Source: a virus. Taken from it: a stretch of DNA of 28,404 bases. Location: IMG/VR virus record IMGVR_UViG_3300044675_007919, positions 1-28,404 of that record; one strand, written 5' to 3'. The notes beneath the pieces were generated by a model, which saw nothing but the letters and a program-made list of their open reading frames with translations, had not been told where the DNA came from and did no database searches. Shown in pieces: positions 1 through 7,889 of this stretch. The position numbers and the translations under genes are program-made. Numbering within the stretch: the first letter of the stretch is position 1; every line of letters begins with the position of its first letter.

Positions 1-107
1 TTAATTTTAAAATTAAAAAGCCAGTTTTTTTGGATAGAATCTTCGATATCTACTAATTCATCCAAACCTGCATTTTTACGCTTACGCGTAGGGGACTTGT
101 GAGTCAT
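1..107 (-). CDS. Unknown protein, N-terminal part (runs off the window)
   Basis: A minus-strand reading frame starts at an ATG at 107 and stays open for 35 codons to the left edge, where it is cut. The visible part is basic at first (SPTRKRKN, residues 5-12), then acidic (DELVDIED, residues 16-23). It starts 10 nt after the stop of the GIY-YIG gene on the same strand. A TAAATA box (115-120, minus), overlapping that stop, lies 7 nt before the ATG, as seen before many other genes here. No family recognised. The short visible length keeps confidence moderate. Confidence 0.5.
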   Translation of the reverse strand, partial: MTHKSPTRKRKNAGLDELVDIEDSIQKNWLFNFKI

Positions 108-117
108 GCACTAGTAT

Positions 118-771
118 TTATTCAAAAGTGATTATATCACCTACATTGAAAGGATGTCTTCTCTTTTGCTTAACTATCCACTTACCTACAGCTATATGTT
201 TTGTTAAGGTTGATCGGTCTACACCAATATCTTTAACTAAAGCTGATATACTACGATACGTCTTATATAACTGACCATTAACAATTACACTTGTTTGTTT
301 TTCCTGGTAAAATTTATAACCTACAGAATTATATTTTTTGTGTAAGGAAACTATACGGCGCTCTTTTTGTAATTTCTTTTGATCGTCAGTTCTATTTAAG
401 CATGCTCGTTTAATAGCATCACTATGCTTTTTACCATACCGCTTTTTAATAATTAAGTCTTTATCTTTATGATATTCAATAGTATTACCACCTGCAGCAA
501 ACCGCTTAACATTATAATATTTAGAAGAATTATAATATAATTCAGAAGATTTAATCATATTTAGCCAATATTGCTCCCTTTCTAGAAGATTGTCCGACGA
601 GCATGACTCTAACACTCTGCGCTTAAAATCGTTAGGTCTCATTCTATACTGCTTAAGCATATGTCTTGAAGAACATACGTAGCTATCCGTAATTAATCCT
701 TTATGTGATCCAACATAAAACATTTTTCGCTTTTTATCAAACCATAAATATATAAAACCACTACACGTCAT
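118..771 (-). CDS. GIY-YIG homing-type endonuclease
   Basis: 217 aa. The N-terminus has the two sequence elements of GIY-YIG nucleases: GFIY at residues 5-8 and YVG at 19-21, followed by basic residues and a glutamate-rich helix (LLEREQYW, 62-69) where the metal-binding Glu of the family lies. The C-terminal part (about 169-195, KTYRSISALVKDIGVDRSTL) looks like the NUMOD-type helix-turn-helix DNA-binding modules of phage homing endonucleases. The family nicks or cuts specific DNA sites and spreads by recombination; T4 Seg proteins are free-standing examples. It is on the minus strand, opposite to the queE operon, with the start of a second minus-strand gene after it. No intron boundary is evident, so it is probably free-standing. 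Cleavage site unknown. Confidence 0.75.
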   Translation of the reverse strand: MTCSGFIYLWFDKKRKMFYVGSHKGLITDSYVCSSRHMLKQYRMRPNDFKRRVLESCSSDNLLEREQYWLNMIKSSELYYNSSKYYNVKRFAAGGNTIEYHKDKDLIIKKRYGKKHSDAIKRACLNRTDDQKKLQKERRIVSLHKKYNSVGYKFYQEKQTSVIVNGQLYKTYRSISALVKDIGVDRSTLTKHIAVGKWIVKQKRRHPFNVGDIITFE

Positions 772-778
772 ATAAATA
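771..778 (+). promoter_or_regulatory. TATAAATA, possible late promoter for the queE operon
   Basis: An exact TATAAATA on the plus strand, about 70 nt upstream of the queE start, in the divergent gap between the GIY-YIG gene and queE. This is the full T4 late-promoter -10 consensus. In such AT-rich DNA a chance match is possible. Confidence 0.35.
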
Positions 779-786
779 TTTATTTA
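777..786 (-). promoter_or_regulatory. TAAATA-type box before the GIY-YIG gene
   Basis: Read on the minus strand, 786-777 is TAAATAAATA, ending 5 nt before the ATG at 771. It matches the TAAATA core of T4 late promoters and the element placed just before many other starts in this window. Whether it is a promoter or an AT-rich translation signal is open. Confidence 0.3.
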
Positions 787-849
787 AGTTAATGTGTTTT
801 ACTAAAAAAATAGTTGTTTTAAAATTTTTATCATATATTATATTAATAT

Positions 850-1620
850 ATGATTGATATTGATAATGAATTTTTGCTTTTTGCAGGTGAGAATAATGAG
901 CCGGAAATCTTCTTCACCTTAGAAGGAGAAGGTGAATTTATCGGTCAACCGTCTGTATTTATGAGATTTTTCGGATGTAATCTTCGCTGCCCAGGTTTTA
1001 TTTCAGAAGCAGCACCATATGGTTGCGATTCCTTTATCTCATGGTCAAAGAAGAATAAGCGCAGCTTTAGAGAGACGTTTGAAATTTTAGAAAAGAACAA
1101 CTTTATAGAACATCTTAAAAATAACGCTATATTTAAATACACAGGTGGTGAACCTCTTGTGAGACAAGATCAACTACTAAAATTTACATATGCGTTTAGA
1201 GATCGATATAATTTTACACCGCGGATCGACTTCGAAACTAATGCTACGTTAATGCCAGATGAGCGTTGGGTTACAGAGTTTAACGCTACATTCACCACCT
1301 CTCCTAAGCTTACAACAAATGGCGATCCTGAAGAAAAGACATATAAGCCTGAAGTGCTTAAATGGCACAAAGAACATAATTCAGGATTTAAGTTTGTTAT
1401 TAGCAGCTCAGAAGATATCGAAGAAATTTGGCGTAAGTATGTAAAGGATAAAGAAGGTATTAATGTACCTCTCAACCGTGTATGGTTTATGCCATGCTGT
1501 GGCTCACGTGAAGAACATATTGTAAAAGCTCCAGCTGTAGCTGAATATGCTAAAGCAATGCACGTTAATTTTAGTCCGAGATTACATCTCCTGCTCTGGA
1601 ATATGGCTCTTAAAGTGTAA
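850..1620 (+). CDS. queE: 7-carboxy-7-deazaguanine synthase (QueE), radical SAM enzyme
   Basis: 256 aa. QueE converts 6-carboxy-tetrahydropterin to 7-carboxy-7-deazaguanine, a precursor of queuosine in tRNA and of 7-deazaguanine bases in some phage DNAs. Visible motifs: FTLEGEGEFIGQPSVF (22-37), typical of the QueE N-terminus; the radical-SAM cysteines C43, C47 and C59 (CNLRC, then an 11-residue loop, then GCDS); TGGEP near residue 100; FETNAT near 128; and SPK after it. The spacing C-x3-C-x11-C is longer than the standard C-x3-C-x2-C, so the cluster-binding loop is enlarged. It starts a plus-strand run and is followed 8 nt later by a small helical protein. No queC, queD, folE or dpdA is in this window, so the other steps must be elsewhere in the phage or in the host. 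The assignment is firm; the role (DNA modification or tRNA) is inferred. Confidence 0.88.
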   Translation: MIDIDNEFLLFAGENNEPEIFFTLEGEGEFIGQPSVFMRFFGCNLRCPGFISEAAPYGCDSFISWSKKNKRSFRETFEILEKNNFIEHLKNNAIFKYTGGEPLVRQDQLLKFTYAFRDRYNFTPRIDFETNATLMPDERWVTEFNATFTTSPKLTTNGDPEEKTYKPEVLKWHKEHNSGFKFVISSSEDIEEIWRKYVKDKEGINVPLNRVWFMPCCGSREEHIVKAPAVAEYAKAMHVNFSPRLHLLLWNMALKV

Positions 1621-1624
1621 ATAA
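1618..1624 (+). promoter_or_regulatory. TAAATAA box overlapping the queE stop
   Basis: TAAATAA overlaps the queE stop codon and lies 4 nt before the next ATG. It is one of a recurrent set of such boxes just before starts in this window. No Shine-Dalgarno is visible between box and start. Confidence 0.3.
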
Positions 1625-1628
1625 CATT

Positions 1629-1982
1629 ATGAAACTTAGCGTCGTTTTTACCGTTTTAAACCAATTAAAAATTGATCATTGGCAAACAAAGAGTTATGCT
1701 GAACATAAGGCTCTAGGCGCGGCATATGAAGCGCTTGATGAATTATTTGATAAGTTTGTTGAGGTATTTTACGGTAGAGCTACTATACCAACAGGTAAAA
1801 TTACATATTCTGTAAAGTCTGATTCATACAACGGTGATATGATCTCTACATATACTTCTATAAGAAATAATGTTATTTCATATCTCTCAACAATTACTGA
1901 AGGTAGTGGTGATCTTAAAAATATACAGGATGAAATAGAGAGTGAATTCAATCACCTTTTATACCGCTTACAGCAAAGATAA
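1629..1982 (+). CDS. Small helical protein, DUF5856/ferritin-like
   Basis: 117 aa, predicted all-helical with no signal peptide or membrane segment. The N-terminal part has HWQT (17-20) and an H26...E35..D37E38 pattern within a long amphipathic helix (about 21-48), which recalls ferritin/Dps-like four-helix proteins and the phage family DUF5856. I recognise the pattern only by eye, so metal binding is an inference. It lies 8 nt after queE and shares one base with the next gene (TAATG at 1980-1984), so the three genes are translationally coupled. Function unknown. Confidence 0.55.
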   Translation: MKLSVVFTVLNQLKIDHWQTKSYAEHKALGAAYEALDELFDKFVEVFYGRATIPTGKITYSVKSDSYNGDMISTYTSIRNNVISYLSTITEGSGDLKNIQDEIESEFNHLLYRLQQR

Positions 1983-2689
1983 TGGCATATCTTAATCATA
2001 ATATACCGACACAGAGATGTTTTATCCGCAATGAGTATCTCTATAACCATGAAAGCGGTGAAGGAGATTTTACGTCTTGCGATGTTCACTCAGTTACCTC
2101 TATGGAAGGTATAACGCCTTTATTTGAAGCATTTTTAGAAAATGGTGTTAATTGGACAAGAAGACCTATAAATGCTTTTTGTTGGAAAAGAGATGCACCT
2201 AAGAGATATTTAGAAGATCATGTATATTGGGATTGTTTCTCAAGTTACGCTGATGTATCTATACGCAATAGGCTTTCAGGACTAAGAGCTCAACTAATTA
2301 CTCCGTCAGGAGATAAGGTAGAAGGTGAGTATCTCTTTACTTTAGACTGGGGATTTGAGAATAAAGGAGGAATGCTTAACGTGTCGTTTTCAGAAACCTT
2401 TGAACATAAATGCGCACATATGTTCAAAATGGATGAAGGCAATTATTTTGCCTATCCTAATAATAGGATAGTATGGTATGATAAAGCCTGGACGTTTAAT
2501 CGGTTAAAAGAAAATCCTGGATATAAGATTGATCAGAATATATACTCTGTTGAAGGAAAACAAAAATATGAAACCGATAATTTATATTTTACAAACTTTA
2601 CACTGTTAAATGAAAGCTTACAAGATATTAGTACTAAACAAATATTACTTTCCAGTAGCAGTAGAAGGCGTTCAAAAAACATTCGGTAA
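1982..2689 (+). CDS. Conserved-looking phage protein of unknown function
   Basis: 235 aa, soluble, rich in aromatic residues (many Trp, Tyr and Phe), with no signal peptide or membrane segment. No family recognised. It starts at the ATG of a TAATG junction with the preceding gene. Its last 80 nt are read in another frame as the start of the HNH nuclease gene. The C-terminal residues there (about 209-235, including a SSSSRRR run) are low in complexity compared with the rest, as if the reading frame was extended or altered by the overlap. The original C-terminus may have been shorter or different. Confidence 0.7.
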   Translation: MAYLNHNIPTQRCFIRNEYLYNHESGEGDFTSCDVHSVTSMEGITPLFEAFLENGVNWTRRPINAFCWKRDAPKRYLEDHVYWDCFSSYADVSIRNRLSGLRAQLITPSGDKVEGEYLFTLDWGFENKGGMLNVSFSETFEHKCAHMFKMDEGNYFAYPNNRIVWYDKAWTFNRLKENPGYKIDQNIYSVEGKQKYETDNLYFTNFTLLNESLQDISTKQILLSSSSRRRSKNIR

Positions 2690-3212
2690 TATTTTCTCTG
2701 GCGCAGTAATACCTCTCGATATATCATATGAGGAAGATAAAGATGCGCGAGTAAATCTTGAAAATGTAGAGTACTTTACCACTGTATCTAAAGTACAAGA
2801 TTGGCTTTCTCTGCCTATTAGACCATATGATGAATATTTACAGACATCTAGAGGCCCTGTAAGGATACCGCAGGTTGTAATATGTACTAACTTTGATAGA
2901 GTTATATTTAATAGAGTTCAGTTTCCTACAAAACACAATATTTATAAGAGAGATAACTATACGTGTTTATATACAGGTAAGAAGCTATCTAAGGAAGAGC
3001 TTAGCGTTGATCATGTTGTTCCTAAAAGCAAGGGTGGTAAAGATACATGGGAAAATCTTGTAACTTGCGACAGACTTTTAAACTCTAAAAAAAGTAATAA
3101 ATATTTAAGCGAGGTAGGTCTTAAATTGAGATATAGACCGTATAAACCAAACAACGGACTTACCTTTGATATTTATAAAGATGAGTGGTCTTCGTTCTTG
3201 AAAAACTTATAA
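2610..3212 (+). CDS. HNH endonuclease
   Basis: 200 aa. Residues 6-10 (ILVLN), YYFPVAV (12-18) and GVQKTFGNIFSGAV (20-33) match the characteristic N-terminus of a common HNH subfamily, which fixes the start at 2610 despite an 80-nt overlap with the upstream gene. The nuclease core follows: RDNYTCLYTGK (114-124), VDHVVPKSKGG (133-143) with the catalytic D134-H135 pair, WENLV (147-151) with N149, and N158 before SKKSN. Only one Cys of each expected zinc-binding pair is present (C119, C153); the YTG form is usual in this subfamily. It could be a free-standing homing nuclease or act in phage DNA metabolism. Confidence 0.85.
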   Translation: MKAYKILVLNKYYFPVAVEGVQKTFGNIFSGAVIPLDISYEEDKDARVNLENVEYFTTVSKVQDWLSLPIRPYDEYLQTSRGPVRIPQVVICTNFDRVIFNRVQFPTKHNIYKRDNYTCLYTGKKLSKEELSVDHVVPKSKGGKDTWENLVTCDRLLNSKKSNKYLSEVGLKLRYRPYKPNNGLTFDIYKDEWSSFLKNL

Positions 3213-3216
3213 TTAT

Positions 3217-3921
3217 ATGTATATAACAAAAAATGCAGTTTATTTACATGTCCCAAAAACAGCTGGTACATGGATGGAGCAGGTAATATTACCTAAAGTA
3301 ATAGAGCAGCACGATACAAATCTAGACTGTCTTCCACAAAAAATTAATAATTGTTTTGCTGTTGTGAGAAATCCCTGGTCGTGGTATGTTTCTCTATATA
3401 AATTTTGTACAGTAGGTTCTGAAATGGAAATGCCATTATGGCCTACGAGTATAATGCGCACTATTGGCAGGCTAGTTGATTTTGAAGAATTTTTAAAAAT
3501 TATGTTATCACCTGGGAATGAGTTTAAGTTAAACCTCATTAAAAATAATAGAGTGGTTTTTTTACAAGACTATTTTATAGAAGATGACGATTGGGTACTA
3601 AAGTGGAGATTAAAAAATACTTTTAGACCTATAGCGCGTGAATGGGTAAATAATAATGATAACTTTTATAAACATATTGTTAACCTATATACAAAACACG
3701 CTACAGATATTGGTAAATACGATACATTAAAGGAAGACTTACGTAATTTTATTATTAAGGTAGGTGATATGACTCCTGAGATTGAAGATAATCTTCATAC
3801 TATAACACCTATAAACTATACACCATATTGTAATTATAGAGATTACTATACTGCAAAAATGGAAGCTCTAGTATATGAGAGTAATAAAGATATTATAAAT
3901 AAATATAAGTTTGTATATTGA
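3217..3921 (+). CDS. Sulfotransferase family protein
   Basis: 234 aa. It has the two PAPS-binding signatures of the sulfotransferase fold: HVPKTAGTWMEQ (11-22), the 5'-phosphosulfate loop, and VVRNPWSWYVSLYKF (49-63), the 3'-phosphate-binding segment with the conserved Arg-Asn-Pro and a downstream Ser. Such enzymes move sulfate from PAPS to hydroxyl groups, often on sugars. The length fits the carbohydrate sulfotransferase-like proteins of bacteria and marine phages. It starts 4 nt after the HNH gene, in the operon that ends just before the fibre-like gene and the sugar island. Sulfation of a phage-made glycan is a reasonable guess, not shown. Confidence 0.8.
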   Translation: MYITKNAVYLHVPKTAGTWMEQVILPKVIEQHDTNLDCLPQKINNCFAVVRNPWSWYVSLYKFCTVGSEMEMPLWPTSIMRTIGRLVDFEEFLKIMLSPGNEFKLNLIKNNRVVFLQDYFIEDDDWVLKWRLKNTFRPIAREWVNNNDNFYKHIVNLYTKHATDIGKYDTLKEDLRNFIIKVGDMTPEIEDNLHTITPINYTPYCNYRDYYTAKMEALVYESNKDIINKYKFVY

Positions 3922-3951
3922 AAATTTGAATTAATTACATAATTAAACTAT

Positions 3952-4683
3952 ATGCGAATTGCTTTTTCAGGTACAGCTAACACAGGTAAGACTACATTAA
4001 TTAAAAACTTTCTAGCAGTTTGGTCTCAATATACCACTCCAGAAAAAACATATAGAGATCTTCTTAAAGAGAAAGAATTACCTCACTCATCTATCACTAC
4101 AACAGTTACACAGTGGGAGATTCTTAACTTTATGATTGATCAACTTCAATCACAAGATAAGAAGTCAAAGGTTATATTTGATAGATGTCCATTAGATAAT
4201 TTAGCTTATACCTTATGGGCTTATGAAAAGGGATTAGAAGGATTTGATAAAAAGTTTGTAGATAAGTGTATCACCTTAACTAAAGAGTCGATGAGACATT
4301 TAGATATTATTTTTCTTCTTAGACATGACCCTTCTATTAAAATAGAAGACGATGGTACAAGAGATATTAATGCTGCATATATTCAAGAGATAGATAATAT
4401 TTTTAATGCTTTGTTTGAGCAATACAAACAGAATTATGATGCAGATATCTTCTTTCCTAAGGATGATTCTCCTGGAATTATTGAGCTACCTACTAATCCA
4501 CAGCGACGTATTGATATTATTTCAGAGTATGTAACGCCAGAAGGCGAACTATACGGCGATGAGCACTCTTTGTTTAACCCTGAAAAGTTAGATGAGCTGG
4601 AGGCTCTAGTAAAGCAGCAAAAAGCAGCTCTAGAAGCAGAACAGAAAGAAAAAGAGCTGTTTAAAAAGTTCGGATTAGACTAA
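3952..4683 (+). CDS. P-loop nucleotide/nucleoside kinase-like ATPase (AAA_28-like)
   Basis: 243 aa. A Walker A loop is at residues 7-14 (GTANTGKT), directly after a first beta strand, and a DRCPLDN segment near 76-82 resembles the DR(S/C)P(L/I)D motif of deoxynucleoside kinases and NadR-type kinases. A predicted helix rich in Glu, Lys and Ala (about 210-240, LEALVKQQKAALEAEQKEKE) forms a C-terminal coiled-coil extension. The substrate cannot be read from the sequence; thymidylate-like, nicotinamide riboside-like or a general AAA_28 ATPase are all possible. Its last 9 nt overlap the end of the convergent fibre-like gene. Confidence 0.65.
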   Translation: MRIAFSGTANTGKTTLIKNFLAVWSQYTTPEKTYRDLLKEKELPHSSITTTVTQWEILNFMIDQLQSQDKKSKVIFDRCPLDNLAYTLWAYEKGLEGFDKKFVDKCITLTKESMRHLDIIFLLRHDPSIKIEDDGTRDINAAYIQEIDNIFNALFEQYKQNYDADIFFPKDDSPGIIELPTNPQRRIDIISEYVTPEGELYGDEHSLFNPEKLDELEALVKQQKAALEAEQKEKELFKKFGLD

Positions 4684-5538
4684 CTCCGTAAGAGTGATAG
4701 TAGATATAGCGTTAAATCCATACGACGCTGTATTAACTAAATTTGGTACGTTGATATAAGCTCCTGTACTACTACGCACCTGTACTTTATAAGTTAAATT
4801 TGAAGTAGTAATATTTTTTAAGGTATCTATTATTTCAAATGTAGTAGTCTCTAGAGCAAAAGGCTGTCCAGTCGTAGCACCGTTTATATTATTTGTACGA
4901 GTTGCTGTAGCAGGAAGACGAACACCTCCAACATCATCTGGTACGCCTATAGGCGTACTACCGCGACAAACTCTAAATCCAGCGCTGTAACCATTTTGAT
5001 ATATAGCATTACTTACTGAGCATTGGACTCTAACATAACTACTGAGTGTTGAGCGAGTTATATTACCGCATAAAGATACAATATCCGTCCATAATCCATT
5101 TAATGGTTGTGCAGCAATAACCTGTGAATCTGTTTTAACTGTCTGTAATGTTCTCCATGGAAAAGACGGTGTAGTTGATGACATTGCTTGTAATATACTG
5201 TTGCGTGATGTGGATCCACCGCTACCTCCACCGTTATTACTAACAGGTGTAACATTGTTAACGTCAATAGTTGTAATATTTGAAACATTATAAGATAGCT
5301 GAGCTACTTCACTGCATAATGCTGCAATGTTTGTGGTATTTGTATCTATTTGAGCACTATGTGAACTTATTGTACCTGCAAAAGTTGTATTTTCTAAAGG
5401 TATTAAAAAGTCCTCGAAATCTATTGTTGTAGTTAGATCATCTGATTGTACAATCATAAGATCGCCATTACTAATATTGCTAATGCGAGGCAGATCGAGA
5501 ATATTAGTATAGGTTGATGTATTACTGCAAGTAGCCAT
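4675..5538 (-). CDS. Ser/Thr/Asn-rich tail-fibre-like virion protein
   Basis: 287 aa on the minus strand. The N-terminus (about 16-46, LPRISNISNGDLMIVQ and a following TIDFEDFLI) resembles the particle-attachment domain of T4-like tail fibre and other virion proteins. A heptad-like stretch (about 56-90) follows, then a glycine-rich linker NNGGGSGGS (101-109), and a beta-rich, Ser/Thr/Asn-rich C-terminal domain to the end. It converges with the kinase-like gene, overlapping 9 nt, and diverges from the glycosyltransferase operon across 52 nt. A TAAATA box lies 6 nt before its ATG. The composition suits a surface-exposed, possibly glycosylated protein, but no glycosylation sequon can be assigned. 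Fibre, whisker or decoration protein are all possible. Confidence 0.55.
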   Translation of the reverse strand: MATCSNTSTYTNILDLPRISNISNGDLMIVQSDDLTTTIDFEDFLIPLENTTFAGTISSHSAQIDTNTTNIAALCSEVAQLSYNVSNITTIDVNNVTPVSNNGGGSGGSTSRNSILQAMSSTTPSFPWRTLQTVKTDSQVIAAQPLNGLWTDIVSLCGNITRSTLSSYVRVQCSVSNAIYQNGYSAGFRVCRGSTPIGVPDDVGGVRLPATATRTNNINGATTGQPFALETTTFEIIDTLKNITTSNLTYKVQVRSSTGAYINVPNLVNTASYGFNAISTITLTELV

Positions 5539-5544
5539 TTTAAT

Positions 5545-5550
5545 TATTTA
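5545..5550 (-). promoter_or_regulatory. TAAATA box before the fibre-like gene
   Basis: On the minus strand the bases before the ATG at 5538 read AATAAATAATTAAA. The TAAATA core lies 6 nt upstream of the start, as for many other genes here, and supports late-type expression of this structural gene. Confidence 0.35.
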
Positions 5551-5590
5551 TTGCAGTTGATTTTTTTCACGCTAATATTAATTAAATTAG

Positions 5591-6442
5591 ATGTCTAAAA
5601 AGAAAGATAAGATAGGTGTCGGTATTATTACATGCAATAGACCCGATTATTTACAAAATTTATTAGAAACATTAGTACCATGCATGGATAATATTGATAA
5701 TCTAGTGGTAATAAATGATGGAGTAGCGATCGATAATATACCTATAGGCGTTCTTTCTAATAATGATACTAATATAGGTGTTGGTAAATCTAAAAATAAA
5801 GCAATGCAATATCTACTGGATAAAGACTGCGACTATATTTTTATTATTGAGGATGATCTTTTAATAAAAAATCCAGATGTATTTAGTGCTTATATTAATG
5901 CTTCAAAAGAGACTGGTATTCAGCACTTTAATTACGGTCCTGGTACTCCCTTTAATAGAAAGCAAGATATCGTTAATTACGACTTACATAATAGACATCT
6001 TCTTAGTACTGAGTCGAAACCTAATCCAAAAATTACAATAGATTATAGTAATAATGTAAAGATTGATCTTTATGAGCATATAGCAGGGTTATTTAGTTTC
6101 TTCACACGTAAAATATTAGAAGAAGTAGGTTTAAATGATGAAAAGTTTTATAACGCATGGGAGCATGTAGACCACACTCATAGAATTATTAATCATAAAG
6201 GACACCCACCATTTTGGTGGTTTGCTGATATACATAATAGTGTTGATTATTTAACAATACCTACAGATTCTATAGATAGAAGTTCTACGTCGAACGATAA
6301 AGATAAGTGGTTTGCAAGTATTAGAGCTGGTAGAGAGCTGTATAAAATCAAACATGGAGCTTATCCTAATATGACACCTCTGTTATCAAAGGATAGTATG
6401 ATCCAGAGTTTAAAAGAAATAAGAGCAAAATGGAAAATTTGA
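5591..6442 (+). CDS. Family 2-like glycosyltransferase (GT-A fold)
   Basis: 283 aa. It begins with the GT2 nucleotide-binding strand (KIGVGIITCNRPDYLQNLL, about 7-25), IND at 41-43 and a metal-binding acidic motif EDD at 87-89 after the hydrophobic strand YIFII. Near 202-216 are an AWEHVDHTHR segment, where catalytic acidic residues of GT2 enzymes lie, and the aromatic PPFWWF. No membrane segment is present, so it is probably a soluble transferase. It is the first gene of the sugar island and overlaps the next by 13 nt. Donor and acceptor unknown. Confidence 0.8.
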   Translation: MSKKKDKIGVGIITCNRPDYLQNLLETLVPCMDNIDNLVVINDGVAIDNIPIGVLSNNDTNIGVGKSKNKAMQYLLDKDCDYIFIIEDDLLIKNPDVFSAYINASKETGIQHFNYGPGTPFNRKQDIVNYDLHNRHLLSTESKPNPKITIDYSNNVKIDLYEHIAGLFSFFTRKILEEVGLNDEKFYNAWEHVDHTHRIINHKGHPPFWWFADIHNSVDYLTIPTDSIDRSSTSNDKDKWFASIRAGRELYKIKHGAYPNMTPLLSKDSMIQSLKEIRAKWKI

Positions 6443-7155
6443 CGCTTATTTCTTGCTCTTATAATACCCCTGACGTAACAATAACAATGCTACGTTCGTT
6501 TTTTACCTATCACGAAAAGACAGAAGTTTTAATTATAGATAACTCTACTAATAACGACACAGAAGAGTTATTAGAGTCTTATAATATACCTTTTATTAGA
6601 AATAAAGGAGGATTGCATATACAGAGCGTTGATACATTATTATCAAATGTAAAGACAAAGTATGCGCTTTTAGTCGATACAGATATTATTTTTTATAAAG
6701 ATCATACTCCTATCTTTAACAAATTTAAAGAAATGAAATTAACTATGTTGGGTGAAATATGCGGAGATCGAGGAGGTAAAAAAATACATAATCGTGTTCA
6801 TCCTTGGCATTGTTTTCTAGATGTAGAGACAATAAAACAACATAAAATTAAATTTTACAACCCCGAAAAACAATTTTCTAAAAGCGAAAAAATTTATGAT
6901 GTTGGATGTACATTTTTTGAAGATATAAAAAATTGCAATCTTAAAATAGGTGATATAAAATTAGAAGGGTTATACTACAAGCATTATGAAGGAATGTCTT
7001 GGCGAACAAAGAGATATGGATCTAGCGATGGTGATATAGATCATTGTAGTGATGCAGTACATAATAACGAAGCAATGTATAATTATGGTCGCTATATAGA
7101 ACAATTATATAGTGAAGAAATTAAAAAATTTAAAAACAGTTTAATAAAATGCTAA
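6430..7155 (+). CDS. GT-A fold glycosyltransferase
   Basis: 241 aa. The N-terminus LTLISCSYNTPDVTITMLRSF (4-24) and LIIDNST (34-40) are GT2-type strands for binding the sugar nucleotide. A DTD at 83-85 (ALLVDTDIIFY) is the metal-binding DxD motif. The C-terminal half has GEICGDRGG and a Cys/His-containing region (HPWHCFLD). It overlaps the previous gene by 13 nt and the next by 7 nt, so translation is coupled. The sugar specificity cannot be told. Confidence 0.75.
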   Translation: MENLTLISCSYNTPDVTITMLRSFFTYHEKTEVLIIDNSTNNDTEELLESYNIPFIRNKGGLHIQSVDTLLSNVKTKYALLVDTDIIFYKDHTPIFNKFKEMKLTMLGEICGDRGGKKIHNRVHPWHCFLDVETIKQHKIKFYNPEKQFSKSEKIYDVGCTFFEDIKNCNLKIGDIKLEGLYYKHYEGMSWRTKRYGSSDGDIDHCSDAVHNNEAMYNYGRYIEQLYSEEIKKFKNSLIKC

Positions 7156-7889
7156 TAGACTTCTATATTGTAGTACATAGTATAAATTTAATTAATTTTT
7201 TCGAAGAAACGAAAAAATATAAAGATCTTATAAATTATAAGTATCTCCTAGTAGGTAAACACGAGACTGATTATAGCAGTGAAAGTATTATTCAATGTGA
7301 TAGATTACCTGACAATATAGAAGATAAAAATTACTACTTAGCATATACTGGGTGGTACGCCTTAGCTAGAAATATTAATATAAATTCGAATTATATATGC
7401 TTACTAGAGTATGATACTGATATAATGGAAGATTTTAATTTAAATAATTTTAAAGATTATATTAAAAATACAAATAGTGAATGTTATGGACTAACTTGCG
7501 GTGATATTAAATCAGATATATTTAATAGAACTCAGTTTACAGATAAAATGTTAGACTATTTAAAAAGTATAGATATACGTGAAATAAAACCTAATACAAC
7601 AAAATGGATAACTACTAATAATATAATATGTAAGCCTGAGTTTTTTAAAGCATATATTAACGATAGTTTAATTTTAGGATTTTTAGAATATCTAGATAAC
7701 CACATTATGTCAGGTCATTTTCTAGAGCGAGTTTTAACTGTATATTGTTTTTTAAAGCAAATAACATTTAATATATTTGAGCAAAGTGGTCTTCAGCATC
7801 GCGGCTTAGATAGTCACAAAACTCAAAACATACATAGCAGCCATAGAGGTTATGAACAATTTAAAGCTATTAATAAAATTTCCGACTAG
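7149..7889 (+). CDS. Putative glycosyltransferase (GT-A like, divergent)
   Basis: 246 aa. The first half follows the plan of a GT-A protein: an initial strand (IDFYIVVHS, 3-11), a second strand (YKYLLVGKHET), then NYICLLEYDTDI (81-92), where EYDTD would be the metal-binding DxD. Similarity to a named family is not evident by eye, and the N-terminal nucleotide-binding strand is atypical. It sits between clear glycosyltransferases, overlapping by 7 nt upstream and 38 nt downstream. It is probably a transferase; the reaction is unknown. Confidence 0.6.
   Translation: MLIDFYIVVHSINLINFFEETKKYKDLINYKYLLVGKHETDYSSESIIQCDRLPDNIEDKNYYLAYTGWYALARNININSNYICLLEYDTDIMEDFNLNNFKDYIKNTNSECYGLTCGDIKSDIFNRTQFTDKMLDYLKSIDIREIKPNTTKWITTNNIICKPEFFKAYINDSLILGFLEYLDNHIMSGHFLERVLTVYCFLKQITFNIFEQSGLQHRGLDSHKTQNIHSSHRGYEQFKAINKISD

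Noticed and set aside
1-16. Perfect 16-bp palindrome TTAATTTTAAAATTAA
   Set aside because: It is all A/T, within coding sequence of the left-edge gene, and easily arises by chance in such AT-rich DNA.
5539-5590. Search for a terminator or tRNA in the divergent gap before the sugar island
   Set aside because: No stem with a T-run and no cloverleaf could be found. No tRNA is seen anywhere in the window, and intergenic space is too short for one in most places.
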